Part shown: in pieces, positions 10,436-19,700 of the stretch | Layout: the number at the start of each line of letters is the position of its first letter | How positions within the stretch are numbered: position 1 is the first letter of the stretch | Assembly: GCF_014268805.2 (NCBI RefSeq) | Contig: NZ_JABWRF020000002.1 | Location: forward strand, 124,001-188,000 | From: Pseudomonas farsensis | GTDB lineage: Bacteria > Pseudomonadota > Gammaproteobacteria > Pseudomonadales > Pseudomonadaceae | Direction: 5' to 3' | Length of the DNA stretch: 64,000 bases | Translations under genes and position numbers: made by a program | The notes under the pieces: generated by a model | What the model was told of the DNA's origin: nothing | Seen by the model: the letters and a program-made list of their open reading frames with translations, nothing else | The model's database searches: none

Positions 10436-11050
10436 GATGGCGTATTTCCCCGTGAAAGCTGCGCACAGACTAGCGCGTAACGTATCGAATAAAAGCGGAA
10501 AAAATTGCTTTGGATTATCAAGGAATCCGATGTGTAGGGTGAGGGTAGCCTATTAAGGAAACGTTAACGATAGACGTTTGCGCGGGAGGGTGTGGGATTG
10601 TCTGGGGCTGGGAAAGTGTCAGGGCTGACAGGTGTTCGCCGAAAGGGGTTTGGCGCCCGTGCAATCGAGCGCCGCCCGAACTGGCCTCATCGCAGGCTGG
10701 CGCCAGCTCCCACAGGAATCGAGCCAGACGAATATCGCAGCTGATGCGGTCCAGGTGGGAGATTCTATGGTTTCAGGCAAATCGCTTTTGATTGTGTAGG
10801 AGCGGCCTTGTGTCGCGAAAGGGCTGCGAAGCGGCCCCAGGATTTGTGCCTTATGCAGAATCGTCGGGGCTGCTACGCAGCCCTTTCGCGACACGAGGCC
10901 GCTCCTACAGACATTGCGCACCACCCCCACACCAGGCCTGGCCCAGATTCCTGTGGGAGCTGGCGCTAGCCTGCGATGCGCCGCACGGGCGGCGCTCGAT
11001 CTTGCAGGCGCTGAAGAGCTACCGGCGAACGCCTGGTAGCCCTGGCGCGA
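10436..11050. repeat. 615-nt gene-free gap with nested REP-type palindromes
   Basis: The first 130 nt are AT-rich and likely hold the yceJ promoter. The rest is a nested palindrome. An outer inverted pair lies at about 10665-10720 and 10945-11003 (GCAGGCTGGCGCCAGCTCCCACAGGAAT and its near-complement, plus CGAGCGCCGCC). Inside it is the module GTGGGAGATTCTATGGTTTCAGGC from 10755. A REP-type inverted repeat with arms of more than 40 nt (10796-10909) follows. No credible gene is present. Confidence 0.8.
11018..11040 (-). terminator. Hairpin downstream of the amine oxidase gene
   Basis: GCTACCGGCG and CGCCTGGTAGC fold into a tight stem just beyond the minus-strand stop codon. A T-rich tail is weak, so it is a possible terminator only. 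Confidence 0.45.
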
Positions 11051-12862
11051 TCAGTTCGCCTTGGCCACAGGCTTCTTCACCGGCGCCGGCTTTTTAACCG
11101 GCGCAGGTTTCTTGACCTGTTTGACCTGCTTTGCCACAGGCTTCTTGGCAACCGGCTTGACCGGCGCCGCCTTCACAGGCGCAACCTTGGCCGGTTCTGG
11201 CTGTACCACTGGCGCAGGAGCCGGAACGGGTGCCGGAGCTGGAGCTGGAGCCACAACCGGAGCCGGCGCAGCCTTCACCTCAGCCTTGTCACCCCAACCA
11301 AACAACCGCGCAAAGAACCCTGGCTTGTCCTGCTTGGCCGCTTTGTCTTCAACAGCCTCAGCCTTGGCCGGTGCCTTGCTCGACGACCCACCAAACAAGT
11401 TGGAGAAGAACCCACCCTTGTCCTTGGCTGCCACCGCACCCGCAGCCGCAGCAGCAACCGGCGCGGCCTTGACCGGGTCGAACGACTTGCCAGCCGCCAG
11501 GTCCTGCACCTGGCTCGCCGCACGCTGGCCGCTGCGCAGGGCGCCTTCCAGGGTGCCGGGGTACAGTGCATCGGTGTGTTCGCCCGCGAAGGCGATGCGT
11601 TGCACCGGGCGCTCCCACAGGCGCCAGAACTTGCTGATCTGGCCAGGGCCGTAGGCCAGGTACGCACCGCCCATGCCAGCATCGGTGCTGTAACGGCGCA
11701 CTTCATAACCGGTAAAGGCACCCCGCGCCTGCGGGTAGAAGGCGTGCAGGCGGATCAGCACCTGGTCGACCATCTGCTTGTCGCCAAATGCCTGCAGCAG
11801 GCGAGCGTTGTCGCCAGACAGGTTGATCACCACATTGGCGCCACCCTTGAGTGCAGGTTCGATCCACAGCATGCCAAGGCCGGTGTTGGAGTAGATCTCG
11901 CCCGACATCCGCGCACGGCTTTCCCACACCGGGTTCTTGAACTTCAGCATCAGCTGGTCGCGCCAGCCGTAGTTGGTGCCTTTGATGGCCGCCAGGTGCT
12001 GGTTGTCCAGGCTCGGGGTGATCTGGATTTTCGCCAGCGCACGCAGCGGCACGGCCATTACCAGGTAGTCAGCCTGGTAGCCGACGCCACCGACCTTGAC
12101 CGTGACGCCGTCCTTGTCCTGGACGATGGCGGTCACCGGCGAGCTGGTCTTGATGGTGCGCAGTTGCTTGACGAATGCCTGGGCCAGCACCGGGCTGCCG
12201 CCTGGCAGACGCGCGGCGCGCTGGTCGCGGTCGCTGACGTTGCGGTACACGCGGCTTTGCTGGGCGAAGTACAGCAGCGACAGGCGCGACGGCTCGTCGT
12301 AACGGGTGCGGATCTGCTGGTTGACCAACTGCCGCGCAGTGGCCGGCAGTTGCAACTTGTCCAGCCAGCTGGAAACGTTGATCTGGTCCAGGGCAAACAG
12401 TGTGCTGTTAGGTGCAGGGTTCAGCGGGTCCTCGATGGAGCGGGCGAGGTCGTCGAGGGTCTTCTCGTAACGCTTGAGGGCCTCGGCGGTCGCCGGCTGC
12501 TTGCTGGCAAGGTCCGTGGCGCTGAAATACTCGCCATCGATCAGGTAGCCTGGGGTGCGCACGAATTCAGGGGCTGGCAAGGTGCCCAGCTTGAAGCGCT
12601 CCAGGTACTGGTTGAGCACCGGCTGCGTCTTGGCGTTGCCGATCCATTCGCTGGTCGCCAGGCCCGAACGCCCGCCGATGCCAGGCTTGGCTTCCAGCAG
12701 GGTCACCTGCCAACCCTTGGCCTGCAGTTCATAGGCCGCGGTCAGGCCCGCCAGGCCGCCGCCGACGACAATCGCCGTCGGGGTCTTGTCCTTTGCCAGC
12801 GCGGTTGCGCTGCAAACACCAATCAATACCAGCGCGCACAGGCGCACCCAAGCAGCAGCCAT
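11051..12862 (-). CDS. Flavin-containing amine oxidase with Lys/Pro/Ala-rich tail
   Basis: A 603-residue protein. It begins with a signal peptide (cleavage near ATALA-KDK), then the FAD-binding AIVVGGGLAGLTAAYEL and EAKPGIGGRSG of the monoamine oxidase/phytoene desaturase superfamily. The flavin domain closes with IAFAGEHTDALYPGTLEGALRSGQRAA near residue 430. The last 140 residues are unusual: two copies of a GFFxxLFG motif (GFFSNLFGG and GFFARLFGW), then a Pro/Ala linker and a strongly basic tail of VAKKPVAK and PAPVKKPAP units. That tail resembles the ends of PhaF and AlgP and may bind DNA, polyanions or the envelope. Substrate unknown. It is divergent from bioA. Confidence 0.85.
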   Translation of the reverse strand: MAAAWVRLCALVLIGVCSATALAKDKTPTAIVVGGGLAGLTAAYELQAKGWQVTLLEAKPGIGGRSGLATSEWIGNAKTQPVLNQYLERFKLGTLPAPEFVRTPGYLIDGEYFSATDLASKQPATAEALKRYEKTLDDLARSIEDPLNPAPNSTLFALDQINVSSWLDKLQLPATARQLVNQQIRTRYDEPSRLSLLYFAQQSRVYRNVSDRDQRAARLPGGSPVLAQAFVKQLRTIKTSSPVTAIVQDKDGVTVKVGGVGYQADYLVMAVPLRALAKIQITPSLDNQHLAAIKGTNYGWRDQLMLKFKNPVWESRARMSGEIYSNTGLGMLWIEPALKGGANVVINLSGDNARLLQAFGDKQMVDQVLIRLHAFYPQARGAFTGYEVRRYSTDAGMGGAYLAYGPGQISKFWRLWERPVQRIAFAGEHTDALYPGTLEGALRSGQRAASQVQDLAAGKSFDPVKAAPVAAAAAGAVAAKDKGGFFSNLFGGSSSKAPAKAEAVEDKAAKQDKPGFFARLFGWGDKAEVKAAPAPVVAPAPAPAPVPAPAPVVQPEPAKVAPVKAAPVKPVAKKPVAKQVKQVKKPAPVKKPAPVKKPVAKAN

Positions 12863-13046
12863 GTCGGCAAACTCCGGATCAGAAACGACAGATTGAGAAG
12901 GGGAAGAACGCCCCAGGAAAAAGTGCGCTAAGAATACGTCAGCCCCTGCTCCCCCGCTAGCTCAGCGACACCAGCAGTTGTCCTGCCTTCTGGCATTGCT
13001 TAGGCTTACGCGGTCAAAGCCAGCCGTACCGCCAGGAGAAGCGCCC

Positions 13047-14453
13047 ATGGGCCTCAACGAACAGTGGATGCAACGCGACCTCAAGGTCCTGTGGCACCCC
13101 TGCACGCAAATGAAAGACCACGAGCAACTGCCGCTGATCCCGATCCGTCGCGGTGAGGGGGTCTGGCTTGAGGACTTCGAAGGCAAGCGCTACCTGGACG
13201 CGGTCAGCTCCTGGTGGGTCAACGTATTCGGCCACGCCAACCCGCGCATCAACCAGCGCATCAAGGACCAGGTCGACCAACTGGAGCACGTAATCCTCGC
13301 AGGCTTCAGCCACCAGCCGGTGATCGAGCTGTCCGAGCGCCTGGTGGCCATGACCCCGGCGGGCCTGGACCGGGTGTTCTATGCCGACAACGGCTCGTCG
13401 TGCATCGAAGTTGCGCTGAAGATGAGCTTCCATTACTGGCAGAACACCGGCAAACCGGCGAAGAAGCGCTTCGTCACCCTGACCAACAGCTACCACGGCG
13501 AAACCATCGCCGCGATGTCGGTGGGCGATGTGCCGCTGTTCACCGAAACCTACAAGGCGCTGCTGCTCGATACCCTCAAAGTGCCCAGCCCGGACTGCTA
13601 CCACCGCCCCGAAGGCATGGGCTGGGAAGAGCACTCGCGCACCATGTTCGCTGCCATGGAGCAGACCCTGGCCGAGCACCATGACAGCGTCGCGGCCGTG
13701 ATCGTCGAGCCACTGATCCAGGGCGCCGGCGGCATGCGCATGTACCACCCGGTGTACCTCAAGCTGCTGCGCGAGGCGTGCGACCGCTACGACGTACTCC
13801 TGATCCATGACGAAATCGCCGTAGGCTTCGGCCGCACCGGCACGATGTTCGCGTGCGAGCAGGCCGGCATCCGCCCGGACTTCCTGTGCCTGTCCAAGGC
13901 GCTGACCGGCGGTTATCTGCCGCTGGCCGCGTGCCTGACCACCGACAAGGTGTACCAGGCCTTCTACGATGACTACCCGACCCTGCGCGCATTCCTGCAT
14001 TCGCACAGCTACACCGGCAACCCGCTGGCCTGCGCCGCGGCCTTGGCAACCCTGGATATTTTTGCCCAGGACAACGTCATCGAAGCCAACAAGCCGCTGG
14101 CCGCACGCATGGCCAGTGCCACCGCGCACCTGGCCGAGCACGCCCATGTGGCCGAGATTCGCCAGACCGGCATGGCCCTGGCCATCGAGATGGTCAAGGA
14201 CAAGGCCGGCAAGGTCGCCTACCCGTGGCAGGAACGCCGTGGGCTGAAGGTGTTCGAACACGCCTTGAGCCGGGGTGCGCTGTTGCGCCCACTGGGCAGC
14301 GTGGTGTATTTCCTGCCGCCCTATGTGATTACGCCGGAGCAGATCGACTTTTTGGCCGAAGTGGCCAGCGAAGGGATCGACATCGCCACCCGCGACAGCG
14401 TCAGCGTGGCCGTGCCGGCGAACTTCCACCCCGACTTCCGCGATCCAGGCTAG
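13047..14453 (+). CDS. bioA: Adenosylmethionine-8-amino-7-oxononanoate aminotransferase (biotin synthesis)
   Basis: BioA converts KAPA to DAPA using S-adenosylmethionine as amino donor, with pyridoxal phosphate. The product is 468 residues. The start at 13047 ([25 protein letters not shown]) follows CAGGAGAAG. Motifs include [44 protein letters not shown] and the cofactor lysine in [15 protein letters not shown] (Lys284). It lies apart from a bioBFHCD operon. A class III aminotransferase with another amine substrate is conceivable, but the [10 protein letters not shown] start is typical of BioA. Confidence 0.92.
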   Translation: MGLNEQWMQRDLKVLWHPCTQMKDHEQLPLIPIRRGEGVWLEDFEGKRYLDAVSSWWVNVFGHANPRINQRIKDQVDQLEHVILAGFSHQPVIELSERLVAMTPAGLDRVFYADNGSSCIEVALKMSFHYWQNTGKPAKKRFVTLTNSYHGETIAAMSVGDVPLFTETYKALLLDTLKVPSPDCYHRPEGMGWEEHSRTMFAAMEQTLAEHHDSVAAVIVEPLIQGAGGMRMYHPVYLKLLREACDRYDVLLIHDEIAVGFGRTGTMFACEQAGIRPDFLCLSKALTGGYLPLAACLTTDKVYQAFYDDYPTLRAFLHSHSYTGNPLACAAALATLDIFAQDNVIEANKPLAARMASATAHLAEHAHVAEIRQTGMALAIEMVKDKAGKVAYPWQERRGLKVFEHALSRGALLRPLGSVVYFLPPYVITPEQIDFLAEVASEGIDIATRDSVSVAVPANFHPDFRDPG

Positions 14454-14470
14454 CCCTGACGCCATCACCT

Positions 14471-14588
14471 TGTAGGAGCGGCCTTGTGTCGCGAAAGGGC
14501 TGCGAAGCGGCCCCGGCAATATACGCGGCGAAGCTGAAAATCTGGGGCCGCTACGCGCCCCTTTCGCGACACAAGGCCGCTCCTACAA
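14471..14588. repeat. REP-type inverted repeat pair
   Basis: The arms read TGTAGGAGCGGCCTTGTG and, at the far end, the complement CACAAGGCCGCTCCTACA. The inner arms are built on CGCGAAAGGGCTGCG. The element separates bioA from rsmE and is one of at least seven such pairs in the window. Confidence 0.85.
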
Positions 14589-14620
14589 GGGCGATGCCAC
14601 CTTTTATTTCGAGTAGAACC

Positions 14621-15340
14621 ATGAGACTGTCCCGCTTCTTCATCGACGCCCCACTCGCCCTCGGCGAGCACGACCTGCCCGAGGCCCAGGCCCATTACAT
14701 CGGCCGCGTGCTGCGCATGGCGGCCGGCGACGCCGTGCAATTGTTCGACGGCAGCGGCCAGGAATACCTCGGCCAACTGCTTGAGGTGGGCAAGAAAAGC
14801 GTGCGCGTCAGCCTCGACCAGGTACTGCCCGGCCAGCCGGATTCACCGCTGCACATCCATCTAGGCCAGGGCCTGTCCCGTGGCGAGCGCATGGACTGGG
14901 CAATCCAGAAGGCCACCGAGTTGGGCGTCAACCAAATTACTCCGATTGTCAGCGAACGCTGCGAGGTGCGCCTTAAAGACGAGCGCGCCGACAAACGCCT
15001 GGCCCACTGGCGCCAGGTGGCTATCAGCGCTTGCGAGCAATGCGGGCGCTCCACCCTGCCGCTGATCCACCCGCCGCTGACCTTGGCCGAATGGCTGGCC
15101 AGCACCGCCGCCGACCTCAAGCTGGTGCTGCACCCGGTAGCCGAACCTTGGGCCAGCCACGACAAACCTGCTCGCCTGGCGTTTCTGGTCGGGCCCGAGG
15201 GCGGCCTGAGCGATGCCGAGGTCGAGCAGGCGAAAACCGCCGGCTACCATGCCGCGCGCCTGGGCCCGCGGGTGCTGCGCACCGAGACCGCGCCGGTGGT
15301 GGCGCTGTCGGTGGCACAGCAGTTGTGGGGCGACTTTTAA
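14621..15340 (+). CDS. rsmE: 16S rRNA (uracil-1498-N3)-methyltransferase
   Basis: A SPOUT-class methyltransferase of 239 residues that methylates U1498 of 16S rRNA. The N-terminal PUA-like domain begins MRLSRFFIDAPLALGEHD and contains HYIGRVLRM. The C-terminal trefoil-knot domain shows KATELGVNQITPIVSERCEV, FLVGPEGGLSDAEVE and the knot segment LGPRVLRTETA. The start at 14621 is preceded by TTTCGAGTAGAACC; longer frames run back into the REP element and bioA. A paralogue lies at 48009-48716. Confidence 0.93.
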   Translation: MRLSRFFIDAPLALGEHDLPEAQAHYIGRVLRMAAGDAVQLFDGSGQEYLGQLLEVGKKSVRVSLDQVLPGQPDSPLHIHLGQGLSRGERMDWAIQKATELGVNQITPIVSERCEVRLKDERADKRLAHWRQVAISACEQCGRSTLPLIHPPLTLAEWLASTAADLKLVLHPVAEPWASHDKPARLAFLVGPEGGLSDAEVEQAKTAGYHAARLGPRVLRTETAPVVALSVAQQLWGDF

Positions 15341-15954
15341 CGCACGTACACCGACACCGCCACGAAGTGCATGAGGCTGCCGGCCACCACGAACAGGTGC
15401 CAGATGCCATGCCAGTGGCGGAAGCGGCTGTCGAAGGCAAAGAAGATGATGCCGATGGTGTACAGCGCGCCACCGCCTGCAAGCCAGGCGAACCCGGCGG
15501 TGCCCAGGGTCGCCAGCAATGGCTTGACCGCCACCAGCACGATCCAGCCCATGAGTGCGTAGATCACAATCGACAGCACCCGCGCTTCGGAGCGCGGCTT
15601 GATCTCCTGCAACATGCCGATCAGCGCCAGCCCCCAGACCACCCCGAACAAGCTCCAGCCCCACGGCCCACGCAGGCTCACCAGGCAGAACGGGGTGTAG
15701 CTGCCGGCGATCAGCAGGTAGATCGACAGGTGATCGAGCTTGCGCATGATACGTTTGGTGCGGCCACGGGTGCTGTGGTACAGGGTCGAGATGCTGTACA
15801 GCAACAGCAGCGTGAAGCCGTAGATGGAGAAGCTGACGATTTTCCAGGGGTCGCCCTGCATGCCGGCTGCGACGATCAGCCAGACAGCGCCGATACAGGC
15901 CAGGATGGCGCCGACCAGATGGGTCCAGGCGTTGAAGCGTTCACCGTAATACAT
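15337..15954 (-). CDS. Hemolysin III-type (PAQR superfamily) membrane protein
   Basis: A 205-residue integral membrane protein with seven hydrophobic helices. It starts MYYGERFNAWTHLVGAILA and has the family's histidine and acidic motifs: STLYHSTRG with KLDHLSIYLLIAGSYTPF, and a late WHGIWHLFVVAGSLMHF. In PAQR/HlyIII proteins these residues form a zinc site. The cellular role of bacterial members is uncertain, and the haemolysin name is historical. The stop codon overlaps the convergent rsmE stop by 4 nt. Confidence 0.9.
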   Translation of the reverse strand: MYYGERFNAWTHLVGAILACIGAVWLIVAAGMQGDPWKIVSFSIYGFTLLLLYSISTLYHSTRGRTKRIMRKLDHLSIYLLIAGSYTPFCLVSLRGPWGWSLFGVVWGLALIGMLQEIKPRSEARVLSIVIYALMGWIVLVAVKPLLATLGTAGFAWLAGGGALYTIGIIFFAFDSRFRHWHGIWHLFVVAGSLMHFVAVSVYVR

Positions 15955-16304
15955 GCTGCAAATGACCTCCGCCAGTTACCTCAGGTTCCCACAGAAAATA
16001 CCTGACCTGTCGCTTGGCAGGAACCTGAGCACCCGATGGAAATTTCAGGGTTTCTGCGCACGCCTGTGCTGGCCTCATCGCGGGGCAAGCCCGCTCCCAC
16101 AGGATCTGGGCCAGGCATGGTGTTGGGGCGGTGCGCGATGTCTGTAGGAGCGGCCTTGTGTCGCGAAAGGGCTGCGAAGCGGCCCCGGCGATTCTGCGTC
16201 AGGCACAAATCCCGGGGCCGCTTCGCAGCCCTTTCGCGACACAAGGCCGCTCCTACACAATCAAAAGCGACTTGCCTGAAACCATAGAATCCCCCACAGC
16301 AACA
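15955..16304. repeat. Gene-free gap with REP-type elements
   Basis: A single unit CATCGCGGGGCAAGCCCGCT lies at 16077-16096. A full REP inverted pair follows at 16143-16257. Next to it, in reverse orientation, is the flanking module (16257-16297, ending CCATAGAATCCCCCAC, complement of GGGGGATTCTATGG). No gene is supported here. Confidence 0.8.
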
Positions 16305-16306
16305 GG

Positions 16307-16765
16307 TTACAACTGCGCATCGCGCACCAGCCGTTCCAGCCCCGCCAGGTCCGGCACTCGCGCCACCTGGTCGCCCACCTGCACCGCCGCCAGCTCCAGC
16401 GTTGCCAGCGGCACATCCACATAATTGAGCTGGCTGTCCAGCTTGCACGAGCGCGGAATATCCTGCAGCAGCAGCGCCAGGTAACGCAGCCCGGTATCGC
16501 CCAGGGCGTTGAGCACCACCACCCGCGCCCGCTCACCGCACGGGGTATAACCGCCGCAGGCGGCCTCGAAGCCAATCAGCGGCAAACGCTGCTGGCGCCA
16601 GTCCACCCAGCCCATGTGCCAATCCACCTCGCCCTCTTCACAGGCGATGCTGCGCTGGCCTATCAGCTCGGCCACCGCCACGTTGGGCAGCACCAAGGTG
16701 CGGTCGCCCAGCGGCAGCAACAGCCCGGTCAGGGTGCTGCGCTGGCCGGCAATGTGTTCAAGCAT
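16307..16765 (-). CDS. chpC: CheW-like coupling protein of the Pil-Chp system
   Basis: A 152-residue single CheW domain. In P. aeruginosa ChpC links alternative inputs to the ChpA kinase. Motifs: LLLPLGDRTLVLPNVAVAELI near the N-terminus, VDWRQQRLPLIGFEAACGG mid-domain and RVVVLNALGD. The ATG at 16765 overlaps the end of chpA by 8 nt, indicating translational coupling; a TTG 21 nt upstream is a weaker alternative. It is the last gene of the pil-chp run, followed by a repeat-filled gap. Confidence 0.85.
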   Translation of the reverse strand: MLEHIAGQRSTLTGLLLPLGDRTLVLPNVAVAELIGQRSIACEEGEVDWHMGWVDWRQQRLPLIGFEAACGGYTPCGERARVVVLNALGDTGLRYLALLLQDIPRSCKLDSQLNYVDVPLATLELAAVQVGDQVARVPDLAGLERLVRDAQL

Positions 16766-19700
16766 GATGCTGGCTCCAATGGGCAATACTCTGCAACAAC
16801 AAGGATTCCTGATAAGGCTTGCCGAGGTATTCGTTGACCCCGATGGCCATCGCCCGCTCGCGGTGTTTCTGCCCGGTACGCGAGGTGATCATGATGATCG
16901 GCAAGTGTTGCAGGCGCGGGTCGCGGCGGATGCGCGTGGCCACCTCAAAGCCGTCCATGCGCGGCATTTCGATATCCAGCAACAGGACGTCCGGCCGGTG
17001 CTCTTCAAGCAGGGCCATGGCATCGACCCCGTCCTTGGCCGTCAGCACGCTCATGCCGTGGCGCTCCAGCAGCCGGCTGGTGACCTTGCGCACCGTCACC
17101 GAGTCGTCCACCACCATCACCAGCAACGGCCGCCGTGGCGCCGGGCCAATCAGCGCCCGCTGGCTGTCGGCAGCGCCAGGCAGCCGCGCCAGGCGCCGCT
17201 GCTGGCCGCGCAACTGGCCCAGCAGGTCGAGAATCAGCACCACCCGGCCATCACCGAGCAAGGTCGCACCCGACAACCCCGGCACCGCGGCAAACTGCGG
17301 GCCCAGGCTCTTGACCACGATTTCGCGGCTCGGCGACAGGCTATCGACCTGAATCGCAAACGACTGTTCGTGGGAATGGGTCAGCAGCACCGGCAGCGGC
17401 ACGCTCTGCCCAAGCAGCGCCGGTTGGCCGCTGCCCTGCACCAGTTCGCCCAGATAGCGCAGCGCGTACTCGTGGCCGCCATAGGTGTAGCACGGCGGAT
17501 CGAGCCGGTAGCAAGCCTCGAGTTCCGCCGGCGGCACGCGCACGATGCCTTCGATGGTGTTCAACGGGATGGCGTACTGTTCCTCGCCCAGGTGCACCAT
17601 CAACGCCCGGTTCATCGACACCGTGAACGGCAGGCGGATCTGGAACCGCGCCCCGCGCCCGGGGCTGGACTCGATACTCATCGAGCCGCCCAGTTGCTTG
17701 ACCTCTTCATGGACCACGTCCATGCCCAGCCCGCGCCCGGAAATCTGGGTGATCTTCTCGGCGGTGGAGAACCCTGGCCGCAGGATGAACTGCAGAATCT
17801 CGTGGTCGCTCAAGTTCGCCTGCGGGTCGAGCAGGCCGTGTTTTATGGCTTTTTCGCGCACTGCCTGCAACGGCACCCCGGCGCCGTCGTCGCTCATTTC
17901 GATCACGATATCAGCGCCTTCGTGCAGCAGGTCGAGGTGGATGGTGCCCAGCTCCGGCTTGCCGGCTGCCAGGCGCGCCTCGCGCGACTCCAGGCCATGG
18001 TCCACGGCGTTGCGCAGCATGTGCTCAAGCGGCGCCACCATGCGTTCGAGCACGCTGCGGTCCAGCTCGCCCTCGGCGTTGCCCACCACCAGCTCAACCT
18101 GCTTGCCCAGCTCGCTGGCCACTTGCCGCACCACCCGCTGCAAGCGCGGCACCAGGCGTTCGAACGGCACCATCAGCGTGGCGGTGAGGCCTTCCTGCAA
18201 CTGGCTGTTGACCCGTGCCTGCTGTTGCAACAGGCCGTGGGTTTCCTGCGAGCGCTGCAACAGCGTCTCGCGCAGGTCGAGCAAGTCCGAGGCTGACTCG
18301 AACAGCGCCCGCGACAGCTGCTGCAACTGCGAATGGCGGTCCATCTCCAGCGGGTCGAAATCGTCGTAGACATCGCTTTCGAACGGCTGGCGGCTGGAAG
18401 ACCCGCCTTGGGTTTCGATATCCAGGCGCAACAACTGGTCGCGCATGCGCTCCAGCGTGGTTTCCATCTCGTTGAGGGCAAACTGCGCGTCGTTGACCTG
18501 CTGCTCGATGCGCCCACGGATCACCGCATGCTCGCCGGCCAGGTTGCCGAGGTCGTCGAGCAGCTCGGCATCGACCTTGACCATATCGGCAGCACGCTCG
18601 GGTGCGGCGGCAGGGCTTTCGGCGGGCAGTGGTTCGGCCTGGGGCTGGCCGGCGGCACTGTCGGTGAGGGCCGCGCTGGAGAAGTTGCGGATGTAGTCGA
18701 TCAGCGCGGTGGCGGCATGCAACTGCTGGCCCATGCGCACGGCATCAAGCATGTGCGCCAGGCGGTCGTGGCAGTTTTGCAGCAGGCTGAACAGCGCAGG
18801 CGTCGGCGGCAGGCGCCCGGCAGCCAGCAGTTCGTAGAGAAATTCCAGCTCGTGGGCCAAGTCGCCGATCGCGGCGATTTCGACCATGCGCGCGCCGCCC
18901 TTGAGGGTGTGCAGGTCGCGCAGCAGGTTTTCCACCTCTACCGTGCTACGTGGGTCGGCCTGCCAGCGGGCCAATGACTGCGCGGCGCTTTCAACGATGT
19001 CTGAGCTTTCTTCAAGGAAGACTTCAAGCAGCTCCTTGTCGTCGGCGGCCTCGGCGGGCTCGTGCACAGCCTCGCTTGGGGCCGGCGGCGGCGCACTGTG
19101 GCGGTACTCGCGCAGCTCGGCCAACAGCGCTGGCGCCGCTACCGGCGCCTGCCCCTGGTGCAATTGCTGGAGCATGTCGGCCAGCGCCTGCTGGCAACGC
19201 CGCAGCAGCTCGAACAGCCTGCCCCCGGTGCCCAGCCTGCGGTCCGCAACGCCTTCGTAGAGCAACGCCAGTTCAGCGGCAAGCACTTCGACCGCGCCGA
19301 TGGCGGCCATCTGCGCGCCGCCCTTGAGGGTTTGCGCATCCTGTTGCAGCGCCGCGAGTACCGACAGGTTGTCCGGTTCTTGCTGCCAGCGGCTCAGGGC
19401 TTGGCCGGCGCTGTCGAGAATGTCTTCGGCCTCGTCGAGAAACAGCTCGATCAAGCTCGGCGCCACCAGCGGCATCACCGCCTGCGCCCCGACCACGCCC
19501 ACCTGGCTCGGGTCCAGGGCATCGTCGAGCATCCCCCTCAGTTCGGCCAGGCACTCGGGGCGGGCATTGAGGTCTTGCCCTGCGGCCAGTTCGTCGAGCA
19601 GGTCGAACAGGGTTTCATGGGCCTGGGCGGCGACGCTGAAGAAACGCGGCGAAGGCGGCAGGCTGCCCTCCTCGACCGCGCCATACAGGTCCAGCAGCCC

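Noticed and set aside
10796..10909. CRISPR-like array or tRNA-like structures in the repeat gaps
   Set aside because: The repeats are inverted pairs, not direct repeats with unique spacers, and no acceptor, D-loop or TPsiC motifs are present.
12976..13006. Sigma-70 promoter for bioA (TTGTCC-17 nt-TAGGCT)
   Set aside because: The spacing is right, but the -10 box matches only half of the consensus, so it is not listed as a feature.
14225..14620. Longer start for rsmE reaching back through the REP pair into bioA
   Set aside because: RsmE proteins begin at MRLSRFFI; the extension would be translated from a palindromic repeat and from another frame of bioA.
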